Assembly: GCA_050115555.1 (NCBI GenBank)
Contig: JASFQI010000128.1
Span: 1-12,221 of the forward strand
Direction of reading: 5' to 3'
DNA: 12,221 bases
Origin: JASFQI01 sp050115555
GTDB taxonomy: Bacteria; Desulfobacterota; DSM-4660; Desulfatiglandales; HGW-15
Shown here: positions 1 through 5,969 of the stretch, one piece after another
How the letters are laid out: every line of letters begins with the position of its first letter
How positions within the stretch are numbered: the first letter of the stretch is position 1
The notes under the pieces: model-generated
Seen by the model: only the letters and a program-made list of their open reading frames with translations
The model's database searches: none
What the model was told of the DNA's origin: nothing
Position numbers and translations under genes: made by a program

Positions 1-171
1 GGCGATTTCCGCCGGGGTGTCGATGAGCAAGTGGACGTCGTGCAGGAACGCCGAAGGTCCTGTCCGTGCAAAGGGAGGGCCCTTTTCCCGGGCTTCCTCG
101 CACACCCTGCACCTGCACAGGGGTTTGGGGATGACCATACACCCCCCGGACCCGAGTATTGTGAGTTCCAT
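1..171 (-). CDS. PhnP-like metallo-beta-lactamase-fold hydrolase, N-terminal 57 codons (runs off window)
   Basis: An open frame reads leftward from ATG at 171 to the window edge, so only the N-terminus is visible. It opens with a hydrophobic strand and a glycine turn (MELTILGSGG), followed by a cysteine cluster CRCRVC at residues 19-24 and then HLLIDTPAEI near residues 47-56. This order matches the start of PhnP-type phosphoribosyl 1,2-cyclic phosphate phosphodiesterases and related MBL-fold hydrolases, where the Cys cluster binds a structural zinc and the ILID strand leads to the metal site. The HxHxDH motif would lie outside the window. It sits 73 bp downstream of the FAD oxidoreductase stop on the same strand, so co-transcription is likely. 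An in-frame ATG at 210 would add 13 residues. Neither start has a clear Shine-Dalgarno, and 171 was chosen because the fold normally begins right there. The substrate cannot be told. Confidence 0.75.
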   Translation of the reverse strand, partial: MELTILGSGGCMVIPKPLCRCRVCEEAREKGPPFARTGPSAFLHDVHLLIDTPAEIA

Positions 172-244
172 GGACCGGCTCACGACCGTTCCCGCCGTCA
201 GGTCGCCCATTGGGGAGACCGGACGGCGGCCGGTCGAAGAAAGA

Positions 245-1576
245 TCAGCTCCAGGGAAACGGGCTGTGGGAGACCGGGTGTAACTCCCCTTTTTCATAAC
301 GGTCGAAACGGAAGGGCTTGAGCAGGGTCTGCTCTTCGCCCAGGACCTCCTTGGCCACCAGCTTTCCGACCCCGATCATCTTGTACCCGTGGTTGGAGTC
401 CAGGATCATGTACCCGTTCTCTTTCAAAGCGTCGAAGATCGGGAAGTTGTCCGGGGTAAAGCAACCGAGACCGCCGGACGGGACATTCTTGTAATAGCGG
501 AACTTGTCCTCGTAGCGTTTCTGGCAGTGGGCCAGGGCCGAGGTCCACATGTGCACGAACTCGGGCCCTACCACGAAGTCGGGGGAGTCGATCCCGTAGG
601 GATCGATGTCCGGATAGCCTTCCACGACGTAGGGCGCTGCACCCCCCTGAATCCCCCCGAAGTTCAGGTCCGGCTTGTAGTAGATTCCCCACATCTGGTC
701 CGTGATCAGGGAGCCGTCCTCGCTCGATTTCAAGGGCGCGTCCGTGTCCACATGGATCACCGGGGGCGGGTTGCCCTTGTTGTCGTACCCGTAGTCCGGT
801 TCCACGCCCAGCGTGCCCTCGACAAGACACCAGTAGGTCCACATTTTGACGTCGTTGTGGATCTTGCCGTCCTTGCCTTTGATGTCGATGGCATTGGGGA
901 GATCCAGCATGTCCCACAGGGTCTTGGCCCATGGCCCCGGTGCGGCAATTACGTAGTCGCACTCCACCGTGCCCTTGTCGGTTTCCACGGCCGTGATCGT
1001 GTTGCCCTTGGTGGGTAGCCCCGTGACCTTGACGTCGGTCATGATCCGCACGCCCTCCGCCTCGGCCTTGTCGGCCAGGCGGTAAAGGGAGCGCATGTTG
1101 TAAGCGAATCCTCCCTTTTTCTCATGCAGCACGGAGGTGATGTTCTGGGCCTGCCAGTCGTCGAAGATGTTCTCCCGCATGTACTTGAGGCAGTCCTTCT
1201 CGCCTTCCACGAACTCGGATGTATACCCGATGGCCTTCTGCTGCTCGTAGATCGTGGCCACGTCCGCGTGCATGGCCTCGGGGGAGATCTGCATGTACCC
1301 CAGAGGATTGTACCCGTACCCCTCGGCATCCTCCTCCCAGGTCTCCACGCTTTGGGCCATGAGCTCGCGCATGGCGGGCTGGAAGTAATTGTTCCGGATG
1401 ACGCCGCACGCAATGCCCGAGGCCCCCGCGCCAATGGCGGTCTTGTCGAGGAGCAGGATGTCCTTGCCCGATCCGGCCTTGCGTGCCTTCAGTTCGAGTG
1501 CCAGGTGCCACGCCGTGCTCAGGCCGTGGATGCCGGCTCCGATAATGATGTACTTGGATTTCGTGGGAATGGCCAT
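245..1576 (-). CDS. FAD-dependent oxidoreductase, DAO family (sarcosine/dimethylglycine oxidase-like)
   Basis: This 443-residue flavoprotein would oxidise a secondary or tertiary amine or amino acid, transferring electrons from a C-N bond to FAD. The N-terminal Rossmann motif YIIIGAGIHGLSTAWHLA (residues 9-26) binds the ADP part of FAD. IGAGASGIACGVIR (48-61) is the usual second nucleotide-contact region, AAPGPWA (211-217) is the conserved flavin-binding turn, and GGLGCFTPDNFPIFD with HGYKMIGVGKLVAKEV (368-411) is the C-terminal closing region of the SoxB/DMGDH/MSOX fold. Start 1576 is chosen because AAAGGAGG lies about 10 nt upstream; an ATG at 1612 would swallow that site. The segment at about 226-350 is long and has no family motif I recognise, so substrate specificity is open. 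Cys372 lies near where monomeric sarcosine oxidase attaches FAD covalently, but the alignment is uncertain. No catalytic partner subunits of heterotetrameric sarcosine oxidase are visible. Confidence 0.88.
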   Translation of the reverse strand: MAIPTKSKYIIIGAGIHGLSTAWHLALELKARKAGSGKDILLLDKTAIGAGASGIACGVIRNNYFQPAMRELMAQSVETWEEDAEGYGYNPLGYMQISPEAMHADVATIYEQQKAIGYTSEFVEGEKDCLKYMRENIFDDWQAQNITSVLHEKKGGFAYNMRSLYRLADKAEAEGVRIMTDVKVTGLPTKGNTITAVETDKGTVECDYVIAAPGPWAKTLWDMLDLPNAIDIKGKDGKIHNDVKMWTYWCLVEGTLGVEPDYGYDNKGNPPPVIHVDTDAPLKSSEDGSLITDQMWGIYYKPDLNFGGIQGGAAPYVVEGYPDIDPYGIDSPDFVVGPEFVHMWTSALAHCQKRYEDKFRYYKNVPSGGLGCFTPDNFPIFDALKENGYMILDSNHGYKMIGVGKLVAKEVLGEEQTLLKPFRFDRYEKGELHPVSHSPFPWS

Positions 1577-1593
1577 GGTCGTTTTGCCTCCTT

Positions 1594-1764
1594 TTACTTG
1601 AACGGGTCCCACCGAACGGTCTGTTTTTCGTAGGCTGGCGGGAACTGCTGCAGAAATAGATCATAGTCGTAGAATTCCTTGAATGAAGCGAAGGGCATTC
1701 CGTAGGCTCTTTTAGGGCATTTTATGAACTCTTCCATGAATATGCTTGATTCTATATGATCCAT
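1594..1764 (-). CDS. Small hypothetical protein (56 aa) between the MttB-like and FAD oxidoreductase genes
   Basis: An ATG-TAA frame encodes 56 residues that are acidic and rich in aromatics (many Phe and Tyr, one Trp), ending RWDPFK. I do not recognise a family; there is no signal peptide, membrane helix or metal motif, and a single cysteine (Cys16). The TAA stop runs directly into the AAAGGAGG ribosome-binding site of the FAD oxidoreductase, 17 bp before its ATG, an arrangement typical of translational coupling. The second half uses C-ending codons like its neighbours (TTC, TAC, GAC, GCC), whereas the first 25 codons are AT-rich. No good Shine-Dalgarno precedes ATG 1764; an in-frame TAA lies 12 nt upstream, so the gene cannot start earlier. 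Internal ATGs at codons 10 and 23 are alternatives. It may be a small subunit or chaperone for one of its neighbours, but that is inference from position only. Confidence 0.55.
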   Translation of the reverse strand: MDHIESSIFMEEFIKCPKRAYGMPFASFKEFYDYDLFLQQFPPAYEKQTVRWDPFK

Positions 1765-1870
1765 AATGTCATTTTATGAAGTCCTAAAAATTGTAGAAGC
1801 ATTTCTTCCTCGCCATGGCCTCACCCCGATCTCCGGGAAGCGGCTCATGGGCTTGTTTCAAAAAGCAGGG

Positions 1871-3085
1871 CTACTCGACGAAGACCTTGCCGAGGTTCGC
1901 CGTGGTGAGTGCGTCGTCCATGTACATCCCGAGTCCGATGTTCTTGATGGACTCCATACCCCGCTCATCGTACGTAGGCATGACTACCTCGGGGGCGTCG
2001 TCCGCGGTGACCTCCTCTGCGATGCGCATCCCTTTTTCGAGTTTTTCAAACGAGAAGTCGATCAGGTATCGGAGAAAGGCAAAAGGATGGCGAATCATGT
2101 GAAAACCATATTTCTTGCACATAGCCTGGCCGTTTCGGGCATCCTGATAGGCTTTTTCGGTAGGATGCTCCTCGTGCGTGGTTCCGCCGCTCTGGCACGT
2201 GGGCAGGTCCAGCATAAGACTCAGGTGGCTCATGAGGAGGTTCAGGAGGAAGTGGCTCACCAGCCCATAGTGGGGGTTGTACTCGATGCTCGGGTCCGCA
2301 ATGGTCGGGAAGCCGGCATGAATGAACGTTGCCCCCGGGTTGACGAGCTGGGTGATGCACAGGCCGAAGAGGACCTCGGCATGGGTCATGGACAGCACGC
2401 CGTTGTAACAGTAAGGGGCGCTGATTCCGGCCATGGGCATGGCCGAGTCAAACACGGGCAGACCCGCCTTGGCCACCTTGTAAAAGTGCTCGGAGAAGTT
2501 TTCGTTGACCTCCAAGGGGGACCGCGTAAGGCAGAAGACGATCATGATGTCCTTTTTCTTCTCATAGATCTTCAAGGCGTTTTCGAGCGCGGCATCCGTT
2601 GTTACGGCAAAGTACATGGGCTTGGCGCAGTTCTCCACCATGATGTTCATCTGCTCCACTTCGTCCTTGAGCTTGATGCCTCGGCCCATTCCGGTCACGA
2701 TGTCGTTCGCGTTGGCGATCTGTGCAATGCGCTCCGCATGTTCGGCCTTGGGAAACACCCCCCCTACGCCGGCTTCATCGTCGTACACGTAAGGGGCTGT
2801 TCCTCCGATGAAGAAGCTGTTTCGGGGAACAAAGAAGTCCTTCGCCTTGGGGACGGTCTGCAGGCAGTGCTCGACCAGGTCCCTGGTGACAAAAATCCGA
2901 TTTTCCCAGACATAGGCCAGCCCTTCGGACTCCTTTTCCTGGAACATGTGCAGAATCTCCGGCTGTTTGCAGCCGACCCCGAGGTTCTCGAGGATCCAGA
3001 GTGCGTCCTCGTGGACACGCAGGAGCATCTCCACGGTCTCTTTGCCAAAGGCCTCCTCGGATTGTTTGATCTGCTCTTGATTCAC
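1871..3085 (-). CDS. MttB-superfamily methyltransferase, short form without pyrrolysine
   Basis: This 404-residue TIM-barrel protein belongs to the trimethylamine methyltransferase (MttB/MtgB) superfamily, whose studied members move a methyl group from a quaternary or tertiary amine to a corrinoid protein. Visible family segments are VHEDALWILENLGV (24-37), CLTRSPLEVNE (185-195), the MPMAG turn (216-220), the AEVLFG..QLVNPG stretch after it, and a divergent QSGGTTHEE (298-306) where canonical members carry a G-x-TDSK-like motif. Start is GTG 3085, with AAGGAG 9 nt upstream; the longer frame from ATG 3232 is rejected because it would include promoter and leader. No in-frame amber codon occurs within the barrel, so it is a non-pyrrolysine homologue. 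At about 404 residues it is shorter than the usual 470-500. It has its own promoter and leader and heads the run toward the FAD oxidoreductase. Substrate and methyl acceptor are unknown; no corrinoid protein gene is in the window. Confidence 0.85.
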   Translation of the reverse strand: MNQEQIKQSEEAFGKETVEMLLRVHEDALWILENLGVGCKQPEILHMFQEKESEGLAYVWENRIFVTRDLVEHCLQTVPKAKDFFVPRNSFFIGGTAPYVYDDEAGVGGVFPKAEHAERIAQIANANDIVTGMGRGIKLKDEVEQMNIMVENCAKPMYFAVTTDAALENALKIYEKKKDIMIVFCLTRSPLEVNENFSEHFYKVAKAGLPVFDSAMPMAGISAPYCYNGVLSMTHAEVLFGLCITQLVNPGATFIHAGFPTIADPSIEYNPHYGLVSHFLLNLLMSHLSLMLDLPTCQSGGTTHEEHPTEKAYQDARNGQAMCKKYGFHMIRHPFAFLRYLIDFSFEKLEKGMRIAEEVTADDAPEVVMPTYDERGMESIKNIGLGMYMDDALTTANLGKVFVE

Positions 3086-3136
3086 CGGGTCCTTCTCCTT
3101 TCTTGTTTGGGTTTGAATGCCAAGCCTGTCGTTTCC

Positions 3137-3181
3137 CCCTGCGCGTTCTATATTGAGATGAATGCGCCCACGCGCGCAGGG
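3137..3181 (-). promoter_or_regulatory. Inverted repeat in the leader of the MttB-like gene
   Basis: Perfect 9-bp arms CCCTGCGCG (3137-3145) and CGCGCAGGG (3173-3181) flank 27 nt in the transcribed leader, roughly 50-95 nt upstream of the GTG start. With a nearby GGACC/GGTCC pair it would give the mRNA leader a stable fold. It may be a control element or only a leader stem; I do not recognise it as a known riboswitch. Confidence 0.45.
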
Positions 3182-3216
3182 ACCGCTCCATAGTGGGGGT
3201 CCGAGATAGGTCCGAC

Positions 3217-3245
3217 GTTGTACAGGATTCAATAGGCCTTGTCAA
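3217..3245 (-). promoter_or_regulatory. Sigma70-type promoter for the MttB-like gene
   Basis: On the minus strand a consensus -35 TTGACA (3240-3245) is followed after exactly 17 bp by TACAAC (3217-3222), matching four of six -10 positions including TAxAA. Transcription would begin near 3210, giving a leader of about 125 nt. The perfect -35 and ideal spacing make this the best promoter of the left region. Confidence 0.7.
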
Positions 3246-3254
3246 ATGGTATTG

Positions 3255-3271
3255 AGCTAAAATTCTTAGCT
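3255..3271. promoter_or_regulatory. Palindrome AGCTAA-N5-TTAGCT upstream of the MttB-like promoter, candidate operator
   Basis: Perfect 6-bp arms with a 5-bp AATTC centre (17 bp in total) lie about 10 bp upstream of the -35 box. The size and symmetry fit a MarR-type dimer site, and a marR gene is the next gene upstream. On the plus strand the right arm is followed by five more Ts (TTTTT, 3272-3276), so a weak intrinsic terminator for rightward transcripts is the alternative, although the stem is AT-rich. Confidence 0.4.
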
Positions 3272-3623
3272 TTTTTCGTATAATGGGCACATGGCATCGT
3301 CGCCCCGAACCCCTATCCTCTGTCCGTTGCACCCTCCATGCATATCGGCCGGGTCTTCGACCAAGAAGCCCGGAACGCTGAGCTGTTGTCCTTTCCTCCG
3401 CCGGAAAACCAGAGTGGGCGTGTGGGTGGGAACCTCAGTATCAAAAAAAGGACGGGCGCAAAATGTCGCAAGTCAAATAGTTTGAACTCAAATAAGTAAC
3501 TCTTGGGCAGGATAAAGTCAACCTATATTTTATAGAGCCAGGCGGTGCCTGGAAGGAAAAAGGGATCATTCGAATCTGTAATGGCGGAAACTGGTTGGAT
3601 TTTGGACAAAAGGATGAAAACTG

Positions 3624-4118
3624 CTACTCAACTTCTAGATCTTGAACATCCAGCATCTGCGTGAGGGTTTTGAGCCCGCGCAGGATTTTTTCCGCTTCGG
3701 CCACAGAAAGGCTTCGAAGTCCGTCCATGATTTTCTGCTGGATCGGGGGTGGGGCATGTTCGGCGAGATCCTTGCCGCTGGGGGTGAGCTCGATGGTGAT
3801 GACCCTCCGGTCCGGCGAGCTGCGTATGCGCTGCACAAGCCCTTTTTGTTCGAGCCGGTCGATGATGCCGGTGACGGTGCTGGGTTTGACAAAAATGTGT
3901 CGTGCAATCTGTGAAGAAGGCATAGGGCCTTCCTCGTACAGGGAGAGGAGGCAGTTGAGCTGGGCGGCGCTCACCTGGTGCTTCTTGTTCAGTTCCTTGG
4001 TGTAGAGAGATCCCGCCTGCATGAGTCGGCGAATCTGATGGATGATCTCTCGAATCAGGGGCTGCATTTCATCCATGGAGGGCGGAGAAGAAACGTGGGA
4101 ATTGTGCTCGTTGGGCAT
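3624..4118 (-). CDS. MarR-family transcriptional regulator
   Basis: This 164-residue winged-helix DNA-binding protein is of normal MarR size. After an N-terminal dimerisation helix (about 17-45), the helix-turn-helix spans roughly 49-95 (PSSQIARHIFVKPSTVTGII as helix and recognition helix), and the wing carries SPDRRVITIELT (101-112), with the conserved D-R-R at the wing tip. The C-terminal helix (about 134-158) completes the dimer. The start is ATG 4118 with AGGAGG 9 nt upstream. It lies on the same strand as, and directly upstream of, the MttB-like gene across a palindrome-bearing gap, so it is the natural candidate to control that unit and itself. The ligand cannot be read from sequence. 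Only one cysteine (Cys56) is present, so a multi-cysteine redox switch is unlikely. Confidence 0.9.
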   Translation of the reverse strand: MPNEHNSHVSSPPSMDEMQPLIREIIHQIRRLMQAGSLYTKELNKKHQVSAAQLNCLLSLYEEGPMPSSQIARHIFVKPSTVTGIIDRLEQKGLVQRIRSSPDRRVITIELTPSGKDLAEHAPPPIQQKIMDGLRSLSVAEAEKILRGLKTLTQMLDVQDLEVE

Positions 4119-4137
4119 CTTGCATCCCCTCCTGCAG

Positions 4138-4161
4138 GAAGCCGCCGAATCATGCGGCTTC
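4138..4161. promoter_or_regulatory. Inverted repeat directly upstream of the marR ribosome-binding site, candidate autoregulatory operator
   Basis: Perfect 8-bp arms GAAGCCGC and GCGGCTTC are separated by 8 bp. The repeat ends only a few bases from the marR Shine-Dalgarno and lies just downstream of the proposed -10 box, where a bound repressor would block transcription. No T-tract follows on either strand, which argues against an intrinsic terminator. Confidence 0.45.
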
Positions 4162-4173
4162 TACGTTTGATTC

Positions 4174-4202
4174 ACGCTATCACGAAAAGGCGTTTCAGGC
4201 AA
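4174..4202 (-). promoter_or_regulatory. Possible promoter of marR
   Basis: On the minus strand TTGCCT (4197-4202) and TAGCGT (4174-4179) are separated by 17 bp. Matches are partial (four and three of six). The same bases form a GCGTT/AACGC stem (4190-4205) followed by CTTTT on the minus strand, which could alternatively be a weak terminator for the M23 peptidase transcript. Confidence 0.35.
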
Positions 4203-4318
4203 CGCGCTTTTTCCTTTCCGGGGCGGCATGTTCCGGGCCGAGACTGTGCCGTTGAACACCTTATGATGCACCGTGCCCTGCAGTCGGGTACCCTTCGGTA
4301 GGTGAAAAACGTCATTGG

Positions 4319-5689
4319 CTAGCGATCCGACAGCAGGGCCATTTTCTTCTGGATGTTGTCTCGGATCCAGTGCCCGTCCCACCATTCGATGGGATTGACA
4401 AAGACCCCGTTGACCAGGATGCTGAAGTGAAGATGATCCCCTCCGGCAAGCCCCGTGCTTCCGGTGGCGCCGAGGATGTCCCCCTTCTGGACGTCCTGGC
4501 CCTTGGAGACCCGAATGGAACTGAGGTGCCCGTAAAGCGAGGTCAGCCCCTGACCATGGTCCAGGACGACGGCCTTGCCGTAAATGCCCAGTTCCCCTGC
4601 GAAGAGAACGCGGCCGTGATTGGCCGCGGGCACGGGAGAGTTGGCAAGAGAGGCAAGGTCCACGCCGAGGTGGTCCTTCTCGTCGACCTTGTTCCCTTTG
4701 TAGTAGTAGGTGCGGTGGTCTGCAAATTGGGCCATGGTGGCTGCGTTTCGCAGCCGCAACCAAGTCCCGTCCCACAGCTTCGTGTCTACGGATTCGGCGG
4801 GAAGCTTCTTGAGGATTCGATCATTCTCTTTTCGAAGATCATTGTTGATTTTCAGGTACTTCTCCACGGGTGTGGCATCCGGTTCGAATGTGACGGAGCT
4901 GAAGTACGGTAGAATGCGCTCCAGAAACGCATCCGTGATGTTCATGCGGTCCTGCCGGAAACGTTTTTCGCGCACCTGGTGATAGAAAGAGACCCGGCTT
5001 TGGTTCCCCGCGCGGTCTTCGGCCCACAGGCGTATGGCCGGCTTTTTTCCTGCGTCGTGCGGGACCGCAAAGTAGCAGGTGTGGACGCCCTTTTCTTTTT
5101 CTCCCTGCACCGGGTAGCCGGGGAAAGACAGTTCCTCCACGGTCACCCCGCTTTTTTCCACATCCGACGAGGCCTGGTAGATGATGAGACAGGCGCCACC
5201 CTGGTTGATGTAATGGAGCCTGGTCAGGGCCCGAATGGAAGGAGGCATGGTGTCCACTACCATGGCATGGGTGATCTGGGTCTGGTTTCCGTCTCCCCCG
5301 CCCCGCCTGGATTGATCGAACGCCTGGACGTGCAGTTCGGCACGCCCCTGGGCCAGATTCAGGGCGCGGGGATCCACCGTGAAGGACTCGGTGTGCTGGT
5401 GCGTGCCCTCGCAGTTGAAAAAACCCTGGAAAGGAAAGGTGCGCTTGAGCACGCTGTGCTCCCTTCCAGACTGTGTCACGGTGACCTGAAGCAGGCGCAG
5501 ACCGCGTTTGCCGTCCGTGACCTTCACGGTAAAGGGCTGCTCTTTGGAAAGAAATGCGGGAAGAGGATCGACCTGGATGCCGGGACACTCTCCTTCAAAC
5601 ACGCGTGAGACGAACCATCCGAAAACGGAGAGTACGGTAAGGATCGTCACCGTAAACAGGACCAGCACGATCTTTCTACTCTTCTTCAT
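4319..5689 (-). CDS. Membrane-anchored M23 (LytM-type) peptidase with a large extracytoplasmic N-terminal region
   Basis: This 456-residue protein has a basic N-terminus (MKKSRK), one membrane helix (about 7-28) and a periplasmic body. The C-terminal zinc peptidase domain, about 325-440, shows HLGVD (His340, Asp344), LYGHLSS (His388) and the HLH pair (His419, His421). These are all the expected metal and catalytic residues, so it should be active on peptidoglycan cross-links rather than a degenerate activator. Residues about 35-240 look like beta-rich, Ig-like repeats, and 265-300 is a charged linker or short coiled coil. Four cysteines (35, 93, 167, 205) in the exported part could form disulfides. 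There is no lipobox. The ATG at 5689 has AAAGGA about 7 nt upstream. It follows the amidohydrolase on the same strand with a 280-bp gap. Confidence 0.9.
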   Translation of the reverse strand: MKKSRKIVLVLFTVTILTVLSVFGWFVSRVFEGECPGIQVDPLPAFLSKEQPFTVKVTDGKRGLRLLQVTVTQSGREHSVLKRTFPFQGFFNCEGTHQHTESFTVDPRALNLAQGRAELHVQAFDQSRRGGGDGNQTQITHAMVVDTMPPSIRALTRLHYINQGGACLIIYQASSDVEKSGVTVEELSFPGYPVQGEKEKGVHTCYFAVPHDAGKKPAIRLWAEDRAGNQSRVSFYHQVREKRFRQDRMNITDAFLERILPYFSSVTFEPDATPVEKYLKINNDLRKENDRILKKLPAESVDTKLWDGTWLRLRNAATMAQFADHRTYYYKGNKVDEKDHLGVDLASLANSPVPAANHGRVLFAGELGIYGKAVVLDHGQGLTSLYGHLSSIRVSKGQDVQKGDILGATGSTGLAGGDHLHFSILVNGVFVNPIEWWDGHWIRDNIQKKMALLSDR

Positions 5690-5822
5690 ATCGGGTCCTT
5701 TCGGCGGGCTCTTTGGGTTCGGGATACAATGTGCCGGAACCGAACGGCTTCGGTCTTCCGAGCGCGACGCGTCCCGGTCCCCCTTCAGGGGGAAAGCCTA
5801 CATAGCAGGTCTGATTCTCCAT
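5676..5822 (-). CDS. Possible 48-residue ORF overlapping the start of the M23 peptidase gene
   Basis: An ATG-TAG frame of 48 codons has AAGGGA 6 nt before its ATG and its stop 14 nt inside the peptidase gene, as in a translationally coupled leader ORF. The product is proline-, glycine- and charge-rich (ending ERTRYEEE), with no recognisable motif or membrane segment. The same DNA contains two perfect hairpins, CCCCCT/AGGGGG and CCGAA/TTCGG, so a structured untranslated leader is an equally good reading. Compositional bias of this kind is also common in chance frames of GC-rich DNA. Confidence 0.3.
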   Translation of the reverse strand: MENQTCYVGFPPEGGPGRVALGRPKPFGSGTLYPEPKEPAERTRYEEE

Positions 5823-5969
5823 GGCAATCCCTTGTTGCTTTCTCCCAATCGAGCAACGCCCTCACGTTCGGTGCGGGCTCCCGTTCGCCTTGATTCTCCC
5901 CAAAAATACCCGCATGAACCTTCAAGCATTTTTTTCGTGCGCTTCTTGCCGAATCTGTGGCTCTCGGCC

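Larger units (their letters stand above)
3086..3623. other. 538-bp regulatory gap between marR and the MttB-like gene
   Basis: I see no convincing gene here; a 42-codon minus-strand frame and a 64-codon plus-strand frame both look non-coding. The region is markedly more AT-rich than its flanks around 3240-3290 and 3430-3540. Besides the promoter, leader hairpin and palindrome listed separately, it holds a 12-bp palindrome TTTGAACTCAAA at 3481-3492 (arms TTTGA/TCAAA), and a perfect hairpin CCAGGC-GGT-GCCTGG at 3538-3552 without a T-tract. The last lies 70 bp past the marR stop and could end or shape that transcript. An exact TATAAT occurs on the plus strand at 3279-3284 but has no -35 match. 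Confidence 0.6.

Noticed and set aside
1784..1873. Amber stop of the MttB-like gene read as pyrrolysine
   Set aside because: Pyrrolysine in MttB lies inside the barrel with well over 100 residues after it. Here TAG follows a complete fold, read-through adds only 28 unconserved residues before another TAG, and marR, the M23 gene and the membrane-protein gene also end in TAG.
1766..3193. 475-codon plus-strand frame opposite the MttB-like gene
   Set aside because: It is the antisense shadow of a gene with recognisable motifs and a good ribosome-binding site. Its translation shows no domain and is rich in His/Val as expected of a complement frame.
3279..3485. Plus-strand TATAAT immediately before a 64-codon frame at 3291, as a leaderless gene
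   Set aside because: There is no -35 match, the product is low-complexity and unlike a protein, and leaderless genes are unusual in this kind of organism.
3497..3570. TTGACT-N17-TACTTA on the minus strand and a 42-codon minus-strand frame in the marR/MttB gap
   Set aside because: The -10 matches too few consensus positions, and the frame lacks a ribosome-binding site and any plausible protein character.
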